A stretch of 64,000 bases of DNA, taken from NCBI RefSeq assembly GCF_010894405.1, contig NZ_JAAIYA010000016.1, forward strand, positions 90,854-154,853, read 5' to 3'. This document shows positions 34,708 through 43,992 of the stretch, piece by piece. Each line of letters starts with the position of its first letter. The first letter of the stretch is position 1. A program made the position numbers and the translations under genes. The notes below the pieces were generated by a model, which did no database searches, had not been told where the DNA came from, and saw only the letters and a program-made list of their open reading frames with translations. The stretch is from Pyxidicoccus caerfyrddinensis (GTDB lineage: Bacteria > Myxococcota > Myxococcia > Myxococcales > Myxococcaceae).

Positions 34708-36345
34708 TCAGGGAATGCTGGCGGAGGTCCTGCTGCCCGGCTCGTCGGGCAGCCACAGCTCGAAGCGGGCGCCGCCGCCGGGCCGGGCCGTGGCGCGCAC
34801 CGTCCCCCCGTGGGCGAGCACCACGCGCCGGACGATGGCCAGCCCCAGCCCGCGCCCGTTGGCGCGGGTGAGGAAGAAGGGCTCGAAGATGCGGCGCGGG
34901 TCCACGTCGGGGATGCCGGGGCCCTCGTCCTCCACCACCAGGCACACGCCGCCGTCCGCGGGCTCCACCGCCATGCGGACGCGGCCGCCGGTGGGGGACG
35001 CCTGCACCGCGTTGCGCACCAGGTGCGTCACCGCGAGCTGGAGCAGCATCTCATCGCCTTCGATGGTGGGCGTTTCGGGGGCCTCGTCCACGGTGAAGCG
35101 CAGCGTGGGCGCATCCGGCGGACCGTGGAGCTGTCCGAGCGCTCGGCGCACCAGCTCGCCCACCTGGACGGGCCGGGGGCGCGGCTCCAGCGGGCGCACC
35201 ACGTCGAGCAGGTCCTTGACGATGTCCTCCAGCCGGATGACCTCCTCCTCCAGCATGCCCACCGCGGCCTGTCCGGTGGGGCCCAGGTGGGCCTCGCGCC
35301 GCAGCACCGCCACCGCGTTGAGGATGGCGCCCAGCGGGTTGCGCACCTCGTGGGCGACCACGCCCGCGGCCTCGCCCAGCACCGTCAGCCGCTCGCGCGC
35401 CACCAGCTCGTCCTGGAGGCGGGACACCTCCTCCAGCCGCACCGCCAGCGTCTGGTGGTGGCGCACGTTCTCCAGCGCGCCGCCCAGCAACTGCGCGAAG
35501 AGCTCCAGCGTGCCCGCGCCCGCGGGCGTGAGCGTGGTGCCCTGCACGGAGAGGATGCCGAAGGGCTCATCGTCCACGATGATGGGGGCGTCCAACCCCT
35601 GGGCCTCGGGCGGGTAGAGCTTGCGGATGCTCTCCACCACCTCCGGTGGGTGGATGCGGCTCACCGTGGCGAAGATGTCCTGGTGGAAGGCCGCCTTGCG
35701 CTGTTGCAGCACCTCGCGGAAGTGCGGCACAGCGGCGGAGGGAATGCGCACGTCGCCAATGGGCATGCCGTAGAGCTTCTCCGCCTCGGCCACGCTGGCG
35801 GCCTCCTGGCGCATGGGGCCGTGCCGGAAGATGTCCCCCTCCAGGCGCATGACGGACACGTAGAAGCCCTGGCGGTGCACGGCGTCCACGGCCTTCTCCA
35901 GCACCGCCTGCTCGTTGCGGCAGTGCAGCATCTCCGCGGCGGCCGTCGCGAGCGCCCCGGTGAGTCGCCGCACGGAGTCCTCGCCCTCCGCGCCCTGCAT
36001 CAGCACCAGGGTGTCTTCCGGGACGAGCCCCGGTGCGTGGTGCACACTCAGGGTGCGCTCCTGGCCGTCGGCTCGCCGCACGCGGACCCAGCGGGGCTGC
36101 TCCGGACGGGGGCCTCCCCGGGAATACGTCTCGTAGAGGGGCTCCACCCAGCCTCGCTCCTCGGGGACGAAGCGGGCGATGATCTCGGTGACGGGGGTGG
36201 CGAGCAGCTCGGCGGCCGGCGCGCCCAACAGGGCCGCCATCGCGGCATTGACGTGCAGCAGGTGCTCGCCGCGGACCACGGCGGCGGCAATGGGGAGCCC
36301 TTCGAGCAACCGGTAATCAACAGAGGGGGAGGACACGGCCGTCAT
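34708..36345 (-). CDS. PAS-GAF sensor histidine kinase, soluble
   Basis: A protein of 545 residues from ATG 36345 (an in-frame GTG four codons upstream with GGAGG is an alternative). A PAS domain (about residues 8-110) opens with DYRLLEGLPIAAAVVRGE, a GAF domain fills about 125-300, HisKA carries His332 in GVVAHEVRNPLGAIL, and the HATPase end has VEDEGPGIPDVDP and GRGLGLAIV. There is no transmembrane segment, so it senses a cytoplasmic cue. It is convergent with the trifunctional kinase. The cognate response regulator is not adjacent. Confidence 0.9.
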   Translation of the reverse strand: MTAVSSPSVDYRLLEGLPIAAAVVRGEHLLHVNAAMAALLGAPAAELLATPVTEIIARFVPEERGWVEPLYETYSRGGPRPEQPRWVRVRRADGQERTLSVHHAPGLVPEDTLVLMQGAEGEDSVRRLTGALATAAAEMLHCRNEQAVLEKAVDAVHRQGFYVSVMRLEGDIFRHGPMRQEAASVAEAEKLYGMPIGDVRIPSAAVPHFREVLQQRKAAFHQDIFATVSRIHPPEVVESIRKLYPPEAQGLDAPIIVDDEPFGILSVQGTTLTPAGAGTLELFAQLLGGALENVRHHQTLAVRLEEVSRLQDELVARERLTVLGEAAGVVAHEVRNPLGAILNAVAVLRREAHLGPTGQAAVGMLEEEVIRLEDIVKDLLDVVRPLEPRPRPVQVGELVRRALGQLHGPPDAPTLRFTVDEAPETPTIEGDEMLLQLAVTHLVRNAVQASPTGGRVRMAVEPADGGVCLVVEDEGPGIPDVDPRRIFEPFFLTRANGRGLGLAIVRRVVLAHGGTVRATARPGGGARFELWLPDEPGSRTSASIP

Positions 36346-36463
36346 CCTGGGGGGCACCCCGGGCCTCCGCAAGCGACTCCCGGCGAGGCTCGCGCGGCTC
36401 CGTGCAATGGGTTTCGTCGTACCCCGTAGGAAAGGGGGAGGGGCAACACCGGAGGTACCGACA

Positions 36464-36574
36464 ATGAGCTTCCTGAACCTGATGGGCCGCGATGACCTGG
36501 AGTTGAAGGCAGTGATGGCGGTGATGGCCGCCTTCGTGATGACCGGTGCGGTGTTCCTCGGACAGATGCTCTAG
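36464..36574 (+). CDS. 36-residue small membrane protein
   Basis: A short frame, ATG 36464 to TAG 36574, with GGAGG at 36451-36455 (spacing 8). It encodes an N-terminal polar segment (MSFLNLMGRDDLELKA) and a single hydrophobic helix (VMAVMAAFVMTGAVFLGQ). It stands alone in the divergent space before the histidine kinase gene and convergent with the PilZ gene. The ribosome-binding site and the clean polar-helix layout support translation. Function unknown; small single-helix proteins often modulate membrane kinases or transporters. Confidence 0.55.
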   Translation: MSFLNLMGRDDLELKAVMAVMAAFVMTGAVFLGQML

Positions 36575-36593
36575 CCGAGGCCGACGCCCGGCC

Positions 36594-37727
36594 TCACTTC
36601 TTCACGGGCTTCGCGCGGACGAGGAACTTCTGGATGAACTCCTTCTCCTCCGGGCGCAGGTGGCTGAGCCGCAGGCCGTAGCCACGCGGATTCTTGCCGT
36701 CCTCCAGCGAGTTCTCCCAGATGACGGAGCTGCGCAGTGTCATCACTCGCGCCGGGTCATCGAAGCGCAGCGTCAGCTCCACCTGGGTGCCCAGCCGCAG
36801 CGGCTTGTCCGTGGCGATGAACAGGCCACCGGACGACAGGTTGATGATGCGGTGGTCGGTGAAGATGCCCGCGTTCTGCATCGACACGCGTACGTCGGCG
36901 TGGATGCGGTCGTCGGAGCGCCGCTCCAGACCCACGAACTCGGCGGCGGAATACGCGGGCGCCGCCGTCGCCTTGCGCACGGACGGCGCGGGCGCGGGAG
37001 CAGGCGCCTGCGAAGGCAGCGTATGCGTGCGCTGCGCGGGCATGGGTGAAGGCGCCGGATGGGTGCGCATCACCGGCGCGGGAGCGGGCGCGATGGGCGC
37101 GCGTGCCGGCATGGGCGCCGCGGACGCCTGCACCACCGGCGGAGGACGGGCCGGCATCACCGGCGCGGCGGGCGCCCTCACCGGAGCCACCGGCGCCACG
37201 ACGGGCGGCGCGGCGGCGGCGCCATTCAAGTCGAGCCGGGGCGGCGCGGGCCGGGGCTGCTGCACGCCCTGCGTGTAGAGCGCCTCCGCCTCGCGCATGC
37301 GCCGCGAGAGGAACTCGAAGATCTCCGCCGACACCTTCTTCAGCTCCGGATGCGTGTCCGGGGCCATGTGGTCCGGAGTGAAGCGCTTGGCCATGCGGAA
37401 GTAGGCCAGGCGCAGCTCGTCCAGACTCGAGTGCGGCTTGACGCCGAAGATGTCGTGAGCCGACAGGTTCTGCAGACCGCGCAGCTGCGTGCGCAGCCGC
37501 TCCGCCTGCTGCTGCTCCACGGACTGTGTGGGGCTCGCGGTGGCGAACAAGTCGCGCAGCTCGGGCAGCTCCTGGAGGGCCACCCAGGTGTTGCCGTCCC
37601 GCGAGGCCCGCACCGCCGCCTTCAACCGCCCGGAGGCGATCAGCTCCCTCAGGGCCTGGAGGGCCAGCGGCCCCAGCACGCGTCCGAGGTTGTCCGCAAC
37701 CCAGTAACCGACAGCAGGAGACGACAC
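36594..37727 (-). CDS. GYF_2 / J-like / PilZ domain protein
   Basis: A protein of 377 residues from GTG 37727. Residues 5-60 are a GYF_2-like (DUF4339) module (GYWVADNLGRVLGPLALQAL). Residues about 92-160 resemble a J domain (HDIFGVKPHSSLDELRLAYF), but the catalytic HPD tripeptide reads TPD, so DnaK activation is unlikely. A Pro/Ala-rich spacer leads to a C-terminal PilZ domain with the RxxxR-type motif (ERRSDDR) and NLSSGG, the canonical cyclic di-GMP binding pair. It is 16 bases downstream of the receiver gene on the same strand, so they form an operon. Likely role: a cyclic di-GMP effector in motility or development; the role is inferred. Confidence 0.82.
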   Translation of the reverse strand: MSSPAVGYWVADNLGRVLGPLALQALRELIASGRLKAAVRASRDGNTWVALQELPELRDLFATASPTQSVEQQQAERLRTQLRGLQNLSAHDIFGVKPHSSLDELRLAYFRMAKRFTPDHMAPDTHPELKKVSAEIFEFLSRRMREAEALYTQGVQQPRPAPPRLDLNGAAAAPPVVAPVAPVRAPAAPVMPARPPPVVQASAAPMPARAPIAPAPAPVMRTHPAPSPMPAQRTHTLPSQAPAPAPAPSVRKATAAPAYSAAEFVGLERRSDDRIHADVRVSMQNAGIFTDHRIINLSSGGLFIATDKPLRLGTQVELTLRFDDPARVMTLRSSVIWENSLEDGKNPRGYGLRLSHLRPEEKEFIQKFLVRAKPVKK

Positions 37728-37743
37728 GCAGACACCCCGTGAA

Positions 37744-38118
37744 TCAGTGAGCCAGCGCCTGGCGCACGGCCGAGGCGATTTCCAGCGGGTGGAAGGGCTT
37801 GCCCACGAAGCCCACGGCGCCCGCGGCCATTGCCTGCTCCACTACGGGCTCGGCGTCCATGCTGCTGATGACCAGCACGCGTGTTCCCGGCGAGACGCTC
37901 TTGATGGCCCCCAGCACTTCCAGGCCGCTCTTCTTCGGCATGAAGAGGTCCAGGAACATCACCGCGGGCTTCTCGCGAGCGGCCACTGCCAGCCCCTCTT
38001 CTCCGTCCGCCGCCTCGAGGAGGCGCAGCTCGATGCCTGTCTCGGAGATGACGTCCTTGAGGATGCGGCGCACGAAGCTGTCGTCGTCGACGAGCAGCAG
38101 AGTCGGGGTTTCGGCCAT
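37744..38118 (-). CDS. CheY-like stand-alone receiver
   Basis: A protein of 124 residues consisting only of a receiver domain: DDD acidic pocket at 11-13, phospho-acceptor Asp57 in [12 protein letters not shown], the Ser85/Ser86 switch and Lys107 in FVGKPFH. No output domain is present, so it acts by protein-protein contact or phosphotransfer. It is cotranscribed with the PilZ protein 16 bases downstream. Its partner kinase is not adjacent. Confidence 0.92.
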   Translation of the reverse strand: MAETPTLLLVDDDSFVRRILKDVISETGIELRLLEAADGEEGLAVAAREKPAVMFLDLFMPKKSGLEVLGAIKSVSPGTRVLVISSMDAEPVVEQAMAAGAVGFVGKPFHPLEIASAVRQALAH

Positions 38119-38200
38119 GGCGCGGCATGATACGCGGACCTCGGAACATCCGCGCGGGGGACGTGCAGCGCCTGCCTGCCTTTTGGGTTATGGGGGCCGC

Positions 38201-39595
38201 ATGTCCACCGACAAGGCACTCTTCCACTTCGAAGCCCAGAAGCACGCCTACCTCGAGGACCTCAAGGCCCTCGTGCGGATTCCCAGCGTCTCATTTCCTG
38301 GCTTCGACGCGGCTGAGGTCCGCCGCGGCGCCGAGGCCACCGCGAAGCTGCTGAGGGACCGTGGGTTTGAAAACGTTCAGCTCCTTGAAATCGAGGGGGC
38401 GCATCCGTACGTCTACGGAGAGGTGCTCAAGGCACCGGGCAGGCCCACGCTGCTGCTGTACGCGCACCATGACGTGCAACCGGCGGGAGATGCGGCGGCC
38501 TGGAAGAGCCCGCCCTTCGAGCCCGTGGAGCGGGACGGGCGGCTGTATGGGCGTGGCTCGGCGGACGACAAGGCTGGCATCGTCGTGCACACGTCGGCGG
38601 TGGATGCATGGCTGAAGGGCGCGGGCCGGCTGCCCCTCAACGTGAAGGTCATCATCGAGGGCGAGGAGGAGATTGGCAGCAACCACCTGTCCGCCTTTCT
38701 CCAGAAGCATGCGGCGCTCTTGAAGGCGGACGCCATCGTCCTCACGGACACTTCCAATTTCGACACGGGGCTGCCGTCCATCACCACCGCGCTGCGCGGG
38801 CTCGTCACGGTGGACGTGGAGGTGCGGGGGCTGAAGCAGGCGGTGCACTCGGGCATGTGGGGCGGGCCGGTGCCGGACCCCGTCATGGCGCTGTGCCGGA
38901 TGCTGGCCACGCTGACGAACCCGGACGGCTCCATCGCCATTGAAGGCATCCGCGAGAAGGTGCGGCCGCTGACGGACGCGGAGCGTGCGAGCATCCACTC
39001 GCTGCCGGGGAACGAGGCGTACTTCCGCGAGCAGGTGGGTCTGTTGCCGGGTGTGCAGGTGCTGGGCGGCGGGCAGCACCCGTTCGAGATGAACTGGCGG
39101 CAGCCGAGCATCGCCATCAACGCCATCCAGGCCAGCAGCCGCAGGGACGCGCGCAACATCATCTGCGACTCGGCCTGGGCGCGCGTGGGCATCCGCATCG
39201 TTCCGGACCTGGAGCCGCGCGACGTGGAGCAGCGGCTGAAGGACCACCTGCGCAAGGCGTGCCCGTGGGGGCTGGAGGTGGACTTCCACACGGAGGGCGC
39301 GTCCGGCTGGTGGTACACGGACCCGTCGCACCCCGCGTTCCAGGCGGCCTTCCGCGCGCTGGAGAAGGGCTACGGCGGCAAGGCGGTGGCCATCGGCTGC
39401 GGCGCGTCCATTCCCTTCGTGGAGCCCTTCGCGCGCGAGCTGGGTGGCGTGCCCGCGCTGCTCATCGGCGTGGAGGACCCGTACACGTACGCCCACTCGG
39501 AGAACGAGAGCCTGCACCTGGGCGACTGGGAGAAGTCCATCCGCAGCGCCATCCACATCTACGAGGAACTGGCCACGGCACTGGGCGGCCGCTGA
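38201..39595 (+). CDS. M20 family metallopeptidase (dipeptidase-like)
   Basis: A protein of 464 residues. The two-zinc site is visible in [22 protein letters not shown] and the catalytic Glu-containing [11 protein letters not shown], with a dimerisation (lid) domain inserted in the middle and [10 protein letters not shown] near the end. M20 enzymes hydrolyse short peptides or acyl amides in the cytoplasm. It starts 82 bases from the divergent receiver gene and is single. Substrate not deduced. Confidence 0.9.
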   Translation: MSTDKALFHFEAQKHAYLEDLKALVRIPSVSFPGFDAAEVRRGAEATAKLLRDRGFENVQLLEIEGAHPYVYGEVLKAPGRPTLLLYAHHDVQPAGDAAAWKSPPFEPVERDGRLYGRGSADDKAGIVVHTSAVDAWLKGAGRLPLNVKVIIEGEEEIGSNHLSAFLQKHAALLKADAIVLTDTSNFDTGLPSITTALRGLVTVDVEVRGLKQAVHSGMWGGPVPDPVMALCRMLATLTNPDGSIAIEGIREKVRPLTDAERASIHSLPGNEAYFREQVGLLPGVQVLGGGQHPFEMNWRQPSIAINAIQASSRRDARNIICDSAWARVGIRIVPDLEPRDVEQRLKDHLRKACPWGLEVDFHTEGASGWWYTDPSHPAFQAAFRALEKGYGGKAVAIGCGASIPFVEPFARELGGVPALLIGVEDPYTYAHSENESLHLGDWEKSIRSAIHIYEELATALGGR

Positions 39596-39638
39596 GGTGC
39601 TGCCCCGGAGGGCGGGGCGGGTGTCCGCTTCCGCGCCC

Positions 39639-41537
39639 TCACGGGGAAGCCTGGCCGTCCCGGGCCGGCGGCCGGGGGCCGAAGAAGAGCGGGACGCTCA
39701 CCACCACCAGCCGGGGCTCGCCGGACAGGATGAGCCCGGTGCGCAGCAGCTCCGGACGGTGGCCCTGCGAGAGGCGTGGCAGCCACCGCCACTCGAGCGG
39801 CTCGGGGAGCACGACGGCCACCACGCTTCCGGGCGCCTCGTGTACCCGCTGGAGGCAGTACTCGCGCAGGGGGCGGACGAGCTCGCGGTACGGAGAGGCG
39901 ACGAGCTCCAGGTGGGGCGCCGGGTGCCCGCGCGCGGCGAGCGGCCCTTCCACGAAGCGCGCCCAGTCCGCCGCGAGCTCCGCGCCGCCGTCCTCGCCCG
40001 TCACCACGTGCACCGCGTGCACCTCTCGCGACAGCTGGAAGGCGAAGACGAGCGCGCGCTCCGCGGCGCGAGACCAGCGACCCACCGGCACCACCACGAC
40101 GAGCGGAGCCTCGGAGGACAGGTCGATGGGACGCGCGAGCGCCGTCTCCCGGCGCGCGCGCCGTGCCGCCGCCCGGAGCGTCGTGAAGAGCGCCATGGCC
40201 AGGGGGATGAGGAGGACGGAAATCCAGGCGCCGTACGCGAACTTGGACACGAGCAGCACGACGAGCGTGAGGCCCGTTCCCAGCGCGCCCGCCGCGTTGA
40301 GCAGGCGCGCGCGGCGGGCGCCGTCCGGACGGACGCGGCGCCAGTGGCGCACCATGCCCGCCTGCGAGAGCGTGAAGGCCAGGAACGCGCCGATGGCGAA
40401 GAGCGGGATGAGCCGGTCCGTGACGCCCCGGAAGGCCACCAGCAGCGCCCCCGCCAGCAGGGCGAGCACGATGATGCCGCGCGAGTAGCCGAGGCGGCGT
40501 CCCCGGTGCGCGAAGCCCACGGGGAGGTAGCCGTCGTGCGCGAGCAGGTGGCAGACGCGGGGGAAGTCCGTGAAGCTCGTGTTGGCCGACAGTGAGAGCA
40601 CCGCGAGGACAGCCGCGCTGGCCACCGCGTAGAAGACGCCGCGTCCCATCACCGCGCCGATGAGCTGCGAGAGCACGCTCTGGTAGCTCGGAGCTCCGGG
40701 GACGGTGGCCGTCACGCCGTAGGCCCGGGCGAGCAGGGTGACTCCGAGCAGCAGCGCGACGAGCAGTCCCACCACCAGGCCGAGCGTGGCGCGCGCCCGG
40801 CGCACCGAGGGCGCGCGAAAGACGGGCACCGCGTTGCTGATGGCCTCCACGCCCGTCAGTGCCGTGCAGCCGCTGGCGAACGCGCGCAGCACCAGCCAGA
40901 CGCCCACGGCCTGGGTCGCGGCCGGGGCCGCGGGAGGGGTCACCACGGCGACGGGCGCCCCTCCTGAAGCCAGCGCGCGGACCGCTCCGACAGCCATCAC
41001 CACTGCGAGGGTGAGGATGAACAGCCAGGTCGGCGCGAGGAAGGCGGCGCCCGCCTCGCGCACGCCGCGCAGGTTGACCAGCGTGAGCAGTCCCAGCAGG
41101 CCCAGGCACAGCTCCAGCGTGTACGGGTGGAGCGCGGGCACGGCGGAGACCAGCATCCCCACGCCCGCGGAGATGCCGACCGCCACGTTGAGCGTGTAGT
41201 CGAGCAGCAGGGCGGACGCGGCGAGCAGGCCCGTCCGGGGCCCGAGGTTCTCCCGGGCCACCGTGTAGGAGCCTCCGCCGTTGGGATACGCCCCCAGCGT
41301 CTGGCGGTACGACGCGGCCACGAGGACCAGCAGCAGCACGATTGCAAGGGTAATGGGGGCGAGCAGCCAGGGCCCCGCCGGGCCCAGCGGCCGCAGCATG
41401 GTGAGCGCCGCCTCGGGGCCGTAGGCCGCGGAGGAGAGGGCGTCCAGCCCGAGCACGGCCAGCCCCGCGCCCACGCCGATGCGCTCGTGTCCCTCCTGCC
41501 CCGCCGCCAGGGGCGGGCCGAGCAGGATGTCGGCCAC
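39639..41537 (-). CDS. KimA-like K+/H+ symporter (APC superfamily)
   Basis: A protein of about 632 residues; the GTG at 41537 is chosen because it aligns with the start of Bacillus KimA relatives (ATG 41582 and 41669 are alternatives). About twelve transmembrane helices occupy residues 30-470, with GLDALSSAAYGPEA in helix 1 and AYPNGGGSYTVARENLG between helices 2 and 3, both close to Bacillus KimA/YdaO. A cytoplasmic C-terminal domain follows (VVVVPVGRWSRAAERALVFA). KimA imports K+ with protons. The protein is convergent with the M20 peptidase; no cyclic di-AMP riboswitch was seen. Confidence 0.8.
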   Translation of the reverse strand: MADILLGPPLAAGQEGHERIGVGAGLAVLGLDALSSAAYGPEAALTMLRPLGPAGPWLLAPITLAIVLLLVLVAASYRQTLGAYPNGGGSYTVARENLGPRTGLLAASALLLDYTLNVAVGISAGVGMLVSAVPALHPYTLELCLGLLGLLTLVNLRGVREAGAAFLAPTWLFILTLAVVMAVGAVRALASGGAPVAVVTPPAAPAATQAVGVWLVLRAFASGCTALTGVEAISNAVPVFRAPSVRRARATLGLVVGLLVALLLGVTLLARAYGVTATVPGAPSYQSVLSQLIGAVMGRGVFYAVASAAVLAVLSLSANTSFTDFPRVCHLLAHDGYLPVGFAHRGRRLGYSRGIIVLALLAGALLVAFRGVTDRLIPLFAIGAFLAFTLSQAGMVRHWRRVRPDGARRARLLNAAGALGTGLTLVVLLVSKFAYGAWISVLLIPLAMALFTTLRAAARRARRETALARPIDLSSEAPLVVVVPVGRWSRAAERALVFAFQLSREVHAVHVVTGEDGGAELAADWARFVEGPLAARGHPAPHLELVASPYRELVRPLREYCLQRVHEAPGSVVAVVLPEPLEWRWLPRLSQGHRPELLRTGLILSGEPRLVVVSVPLFFGPRPPARDGQASP

Positions 41538-41579
41538 GCGCCGTCCGCCTGGATTCCCCACGCTGGCCGGCCGAGTTCC

Positions 41580-41596
41580 CATTCCTGCTGGGAATG
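41580..41596. repeat. short inverted repeat near the KimA-like promoter
   Basis: CATTCC and GGAATG form a perfect 6-bp inverted repeat around TGCTG. It lies just upstream of the chosen GTG start, close to the alternative ATG at 41582. Function is unknown and the arms are short. Confidence 0.25.
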
Positions 41597-41731
41597 TGCA
41601 CCGCCCAACGTGGCGGGAAGGTCCAGGCGCTCCAGGCGGCCGCCCCCACCACTGCTTCGAGGCGGACATGCCTGTCGTGTTGACGCGCCGTCGGGTGGGG
41701 TAGACCCTTCCTCCGAGGGAGGGGTGCTCAC

Positions 41732-42541
41732 ATGGCTTCAGGCGTGGACACCGGCGTCGTCGCCAGCTTCGTGGCGGCCATCGCCTTCGACGTGCTGATG
41801 CCGGTGGCGGTGGTGCTGTGGGCCCGCCGCCGGCTGGGCGTGGCGTGGAAGGTGGTGGGCTGGGGCGCGGTGACCTTCGCGCTGTCCCAGCTCCTCACCC
41901 GGGTGCCGCTGGTGCAGTTCTTCCAGTACCTGCTGCGCGATGAGCTGAAGGCCTCCCCGGTGTTCATGGGCGTGTGGATTGCCCTTCTGTGCATCACCGC
42001 GGGCCTGTTCGAGGAGACGGCGCGCCTGTGGGTGTTTCGCGGGCCACTGAAGGACTTCCGTCGCTGGCGGGACGCGGTGGGCTTCGGCGTGGGGCACGGC
42101 GGGCTGGAGTCGGCGGTGCTGATTGCCGGCATGGCCGTGCTGGGGCTCATCAACCTGGTGGCGCTGTCGCAGCTGGACCCGTCCACGCTGAAGGTTCCGC
42201 CCGACGTGGTGGAGCAGGTGCGGCAGACGAAGGCGACGTTCGCGGCGCTGCGCTGGTGGGAGCCGCTGCTGGGCGCGTACGAGCGCGCCCCGGCCATGGT
42301 GTTCCACGTCGCGATGTCCGTGCTCGTGCTCCAGCGCTTCGTCCGCGGCGGGGTGGGGTGGTACTGGCTCGCGGTGGCCTGTCACGCGCTCTTCAACGGG
42401 GTGGCCGTGGTGGCAGGCAAGCTCGCGGGCGCGGTGGCGGCGGAGGGCGCGGTGACGGTGGGCGCGCTCGTGTTCCTGTGGGTCATCCTCCGCCTGCGTC
42501 CCAAAGAGCCGGAGCCCGGGCCGTTGGCTACCGCGCCTTGA
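41732..42541 (+). CDS. YhfC-type intramembrane protease (CPBP-like)
   Basis: A protein of 269 residues with about eight hydrophobic helices. Family residues stand out: LFEETARLWVF (the Glu-Glu pair and Arg), GHGGLESAVL, FHVAMSVLV and CHALFNG, consistent with glutamic intramembrane endopeptidases of the YhfC/CPBP group. GAGGGAGGGG lies 7 bases before the ATG. It is convergent with proline iminopeptidase and overlaps it by 14 bases. The substrate is unknown; relatives process prenylated or bacteriocin-like targets or act in immunity. Confidence 0.8.
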   Translation: MASGVDTGVVASFVAAIAFDVLMPVAVVLWARRRLGVAWKVVGWGAVTFALSQLLTRVPLVQFFQYLLRDELKASPVFMGVWIALLCITAGLFEETARLWVFRGPLKDFRRWRDAVGFGVGHGGLESAVLIAGMAVLGLINLVALSQLDPSTLKVPPDVVEQVRQTKATFAALRWWEPLLGAYERAPAMVFHVAMSVLVLQRFVRGGVGWYWLAVACHALFNGVAVVAGKLAGAVAAEGAVTVGALVFLWVILRLRPKEPEPGPLATAP

Positions 42542-43505
42542 AGCGGTCCGTGGCCTCGACCAGCGCGGACGTGTTGCCGGGCTCGTTCGCGGAGTGGCCC
42601 GCGTCCGGGACGATGATGAGCTCCGCCTCCGGCCAGGCCTTGTGCAGCGCCCAGGCGCTCTCCGGCGGGCACACCACGTCGTAGCGTCCCTGGATGATGA
42701 CGGCCGGGATGTGGCGGATGCGGTGCACGTCGTCGAGCAACTGCGTGTCACTGTGCAAAAAGCCCTTGTTGACGAAGTAGTGGCACTCGATGCGCGCGAA
42801 GGCGAGGGCGAAGGTGTCCTGGGCGTTGCGCGCCACCAGCTCCGCGTTGGGGTACAGGCAGCTGGTGCGGCCTTCCCACACGCTCCACGCGCGCGCCGCC
42901 TCCTGCTGCACCTTCGCGTCGTTGCCCATCAGCCGGCGCGCGTAGGCGGACAGCAAATCGCCACGCTCCTCGGGGGGAATGGGCGCGAGGTAGTGCTCCC
43001 ACGCATCCGGGAAGAGGGCATCCGCGCCGCGCTGGTAGAACCAATCAATCTCGCGCTTGCGCAGCAGGAAGATGCCGCGCAGCACCAGCTCCGTGACGCG
43101 CTCGGGGTGCGCCTCCGCGTAGGCCAGCGCCAGCGTGCTGCCCCACGAGCCGCCGAAGAGCTGCCACCGGTGGATGCCGAGGTGCTCGCGCAGCCGCTCC
43201 ATGTCGGCGACGAGGTCCCAGGTGGTGTTCTCCTCCAGGCTCGCGTGCGGGCTGCTCTTGCCGCAGCCGCGCTGGTCGAAGAGGACGATGCGGTACGCGT
43301 CCGGGTCGAAGAAGCGCCGCTGCCTCGGGTCCGTCCCGCCGCCCGGGCCGCCGTGGACGAAGACCACCGGCTTGCCGTTCGGGTTGCCGCACTCCTCGAA
43401 GTACACCTCGTGGAGCGATGACACGCGCAGTCGCCCGGTGCGGTAGGGCTCCAGCGGCGGGTACAGCGTACGCAGCGGCTTGGGGGAGGCGGACACGGGA
43501 CTCAC
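42528..43505 (-). CDS. pip: proline iminopeptidase
   Basis: A protein of 325 residues (GTG start). The alpha/beta-hydrolase core shows the HGGPGGG oxyanion loop, the nucleophile elbow GGSWGS, LFDQRGCGKS and a C-terminal catalytic His in PDAGHS. The length and sequence fit the Xanthomonas/Neisseria-type enzyme that removes N-terminal proline from peptides in the cytoplasm. Its end overlaps the intramembrane protease gene by 14 bases on the opposite strand. Confidence 0.94.
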   Translation of the reverse strand: MSPVSASPKPLRTLYPPLEPYRTGRLRVSSLHEVYFEECGNPNGKPVVFVHGGPGGGTDPRQRRFFDPDAYRIVLFDQRGCGKSSPHASLEENTTWDLVADMERLREHLGIHRWQLFGGSWGSTLALAYAEAHPERVTELVLRGIFLLRKREIDWFYQRGADALFPDAWEHYLAPIPPEERGDLLSAYARRLMGNDAKVQQEAARAWSVWEGRTSCLYPNAELVARNAQDTFALAFARIECHYFVNKGFLHSDTQLLDDVHRIRHIPAVIIQGRYDVVCPPESAWALHKAWPEAELIIVPDAGHSANEPGNTSALVEATDRFKAR

Positions 43506-43749
43506 TTCTCACGGGTGGGAAGAGTGCCGTCACCGTACCAGAGCGCCTCCGTCCGCCAGACACCCCTTCACCTCCGCGCGGGCTCCGCCTTCGGGGCAGG
43601 GAGACGTCCGTCAGTGGACGCTGGCCCGCCTGCCCTCCGGCCCCGCGGGCGCCACCCGTTGCGATGTGACGGCGAAGTTGCCCGGCCGCAACGCTGACTT
43701 TGCGGGCGACGTGGACACTTCCGTGGACTCCCAACCCCCGGAGCGTCCC

Positions 43750-43941
43750 GTGAACATCGCCTCCCTGATGACCCCCCCGAAGGCGCGCGTCACCCCGGCT
43801 CGCGAGCCCCGGCTGCGGCTCGTGCGCGTGCAGGCCACCGTCCTCGCCCAGGGCGCGTGGAGCGCGATGAAGGACAGCGTGCGGGCGTTCCGCCACATGC
43901 GGGACGTCCTCACCGGCGGCTACGCCGACGTCCGGTCGTAG
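43750..43941 (+). CDS. small basic protein of unknown function
   Basis: A 63-residue frame starting at GTG 43750 with GGAG six bases upstream. The protein is Lys/Arg-rich (ARVTPAREPRLRLVRVQA) and has no membrane segment; its C-terminal half forms a predicted helix. It is flanked by the pip start and the Rsm22-like gene. Expression is plausible from the ribosome-binding site but no homology was recognised. Confidence 0.4.
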   Translation: MNIASLMTPPKARVTPAREPRLRLVRVQATVLAQGAWSAMKDSVRAFRHMRDVLTGGYADVRS

Positions 43942-43992
43942 CGTCCGGAAGCGCAGGGCCCGACCCCGTGGAGCCAGGGGGCCGGGACAATC

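Noticed and set aside
36345-36372. Longer N-terminus of the PAS-GAF kinase
   Set aside because: The extension is Arg/Pro-rich without family similarity; ATG 36345 or the GTG four codons upstream fits the PAS domain start better.
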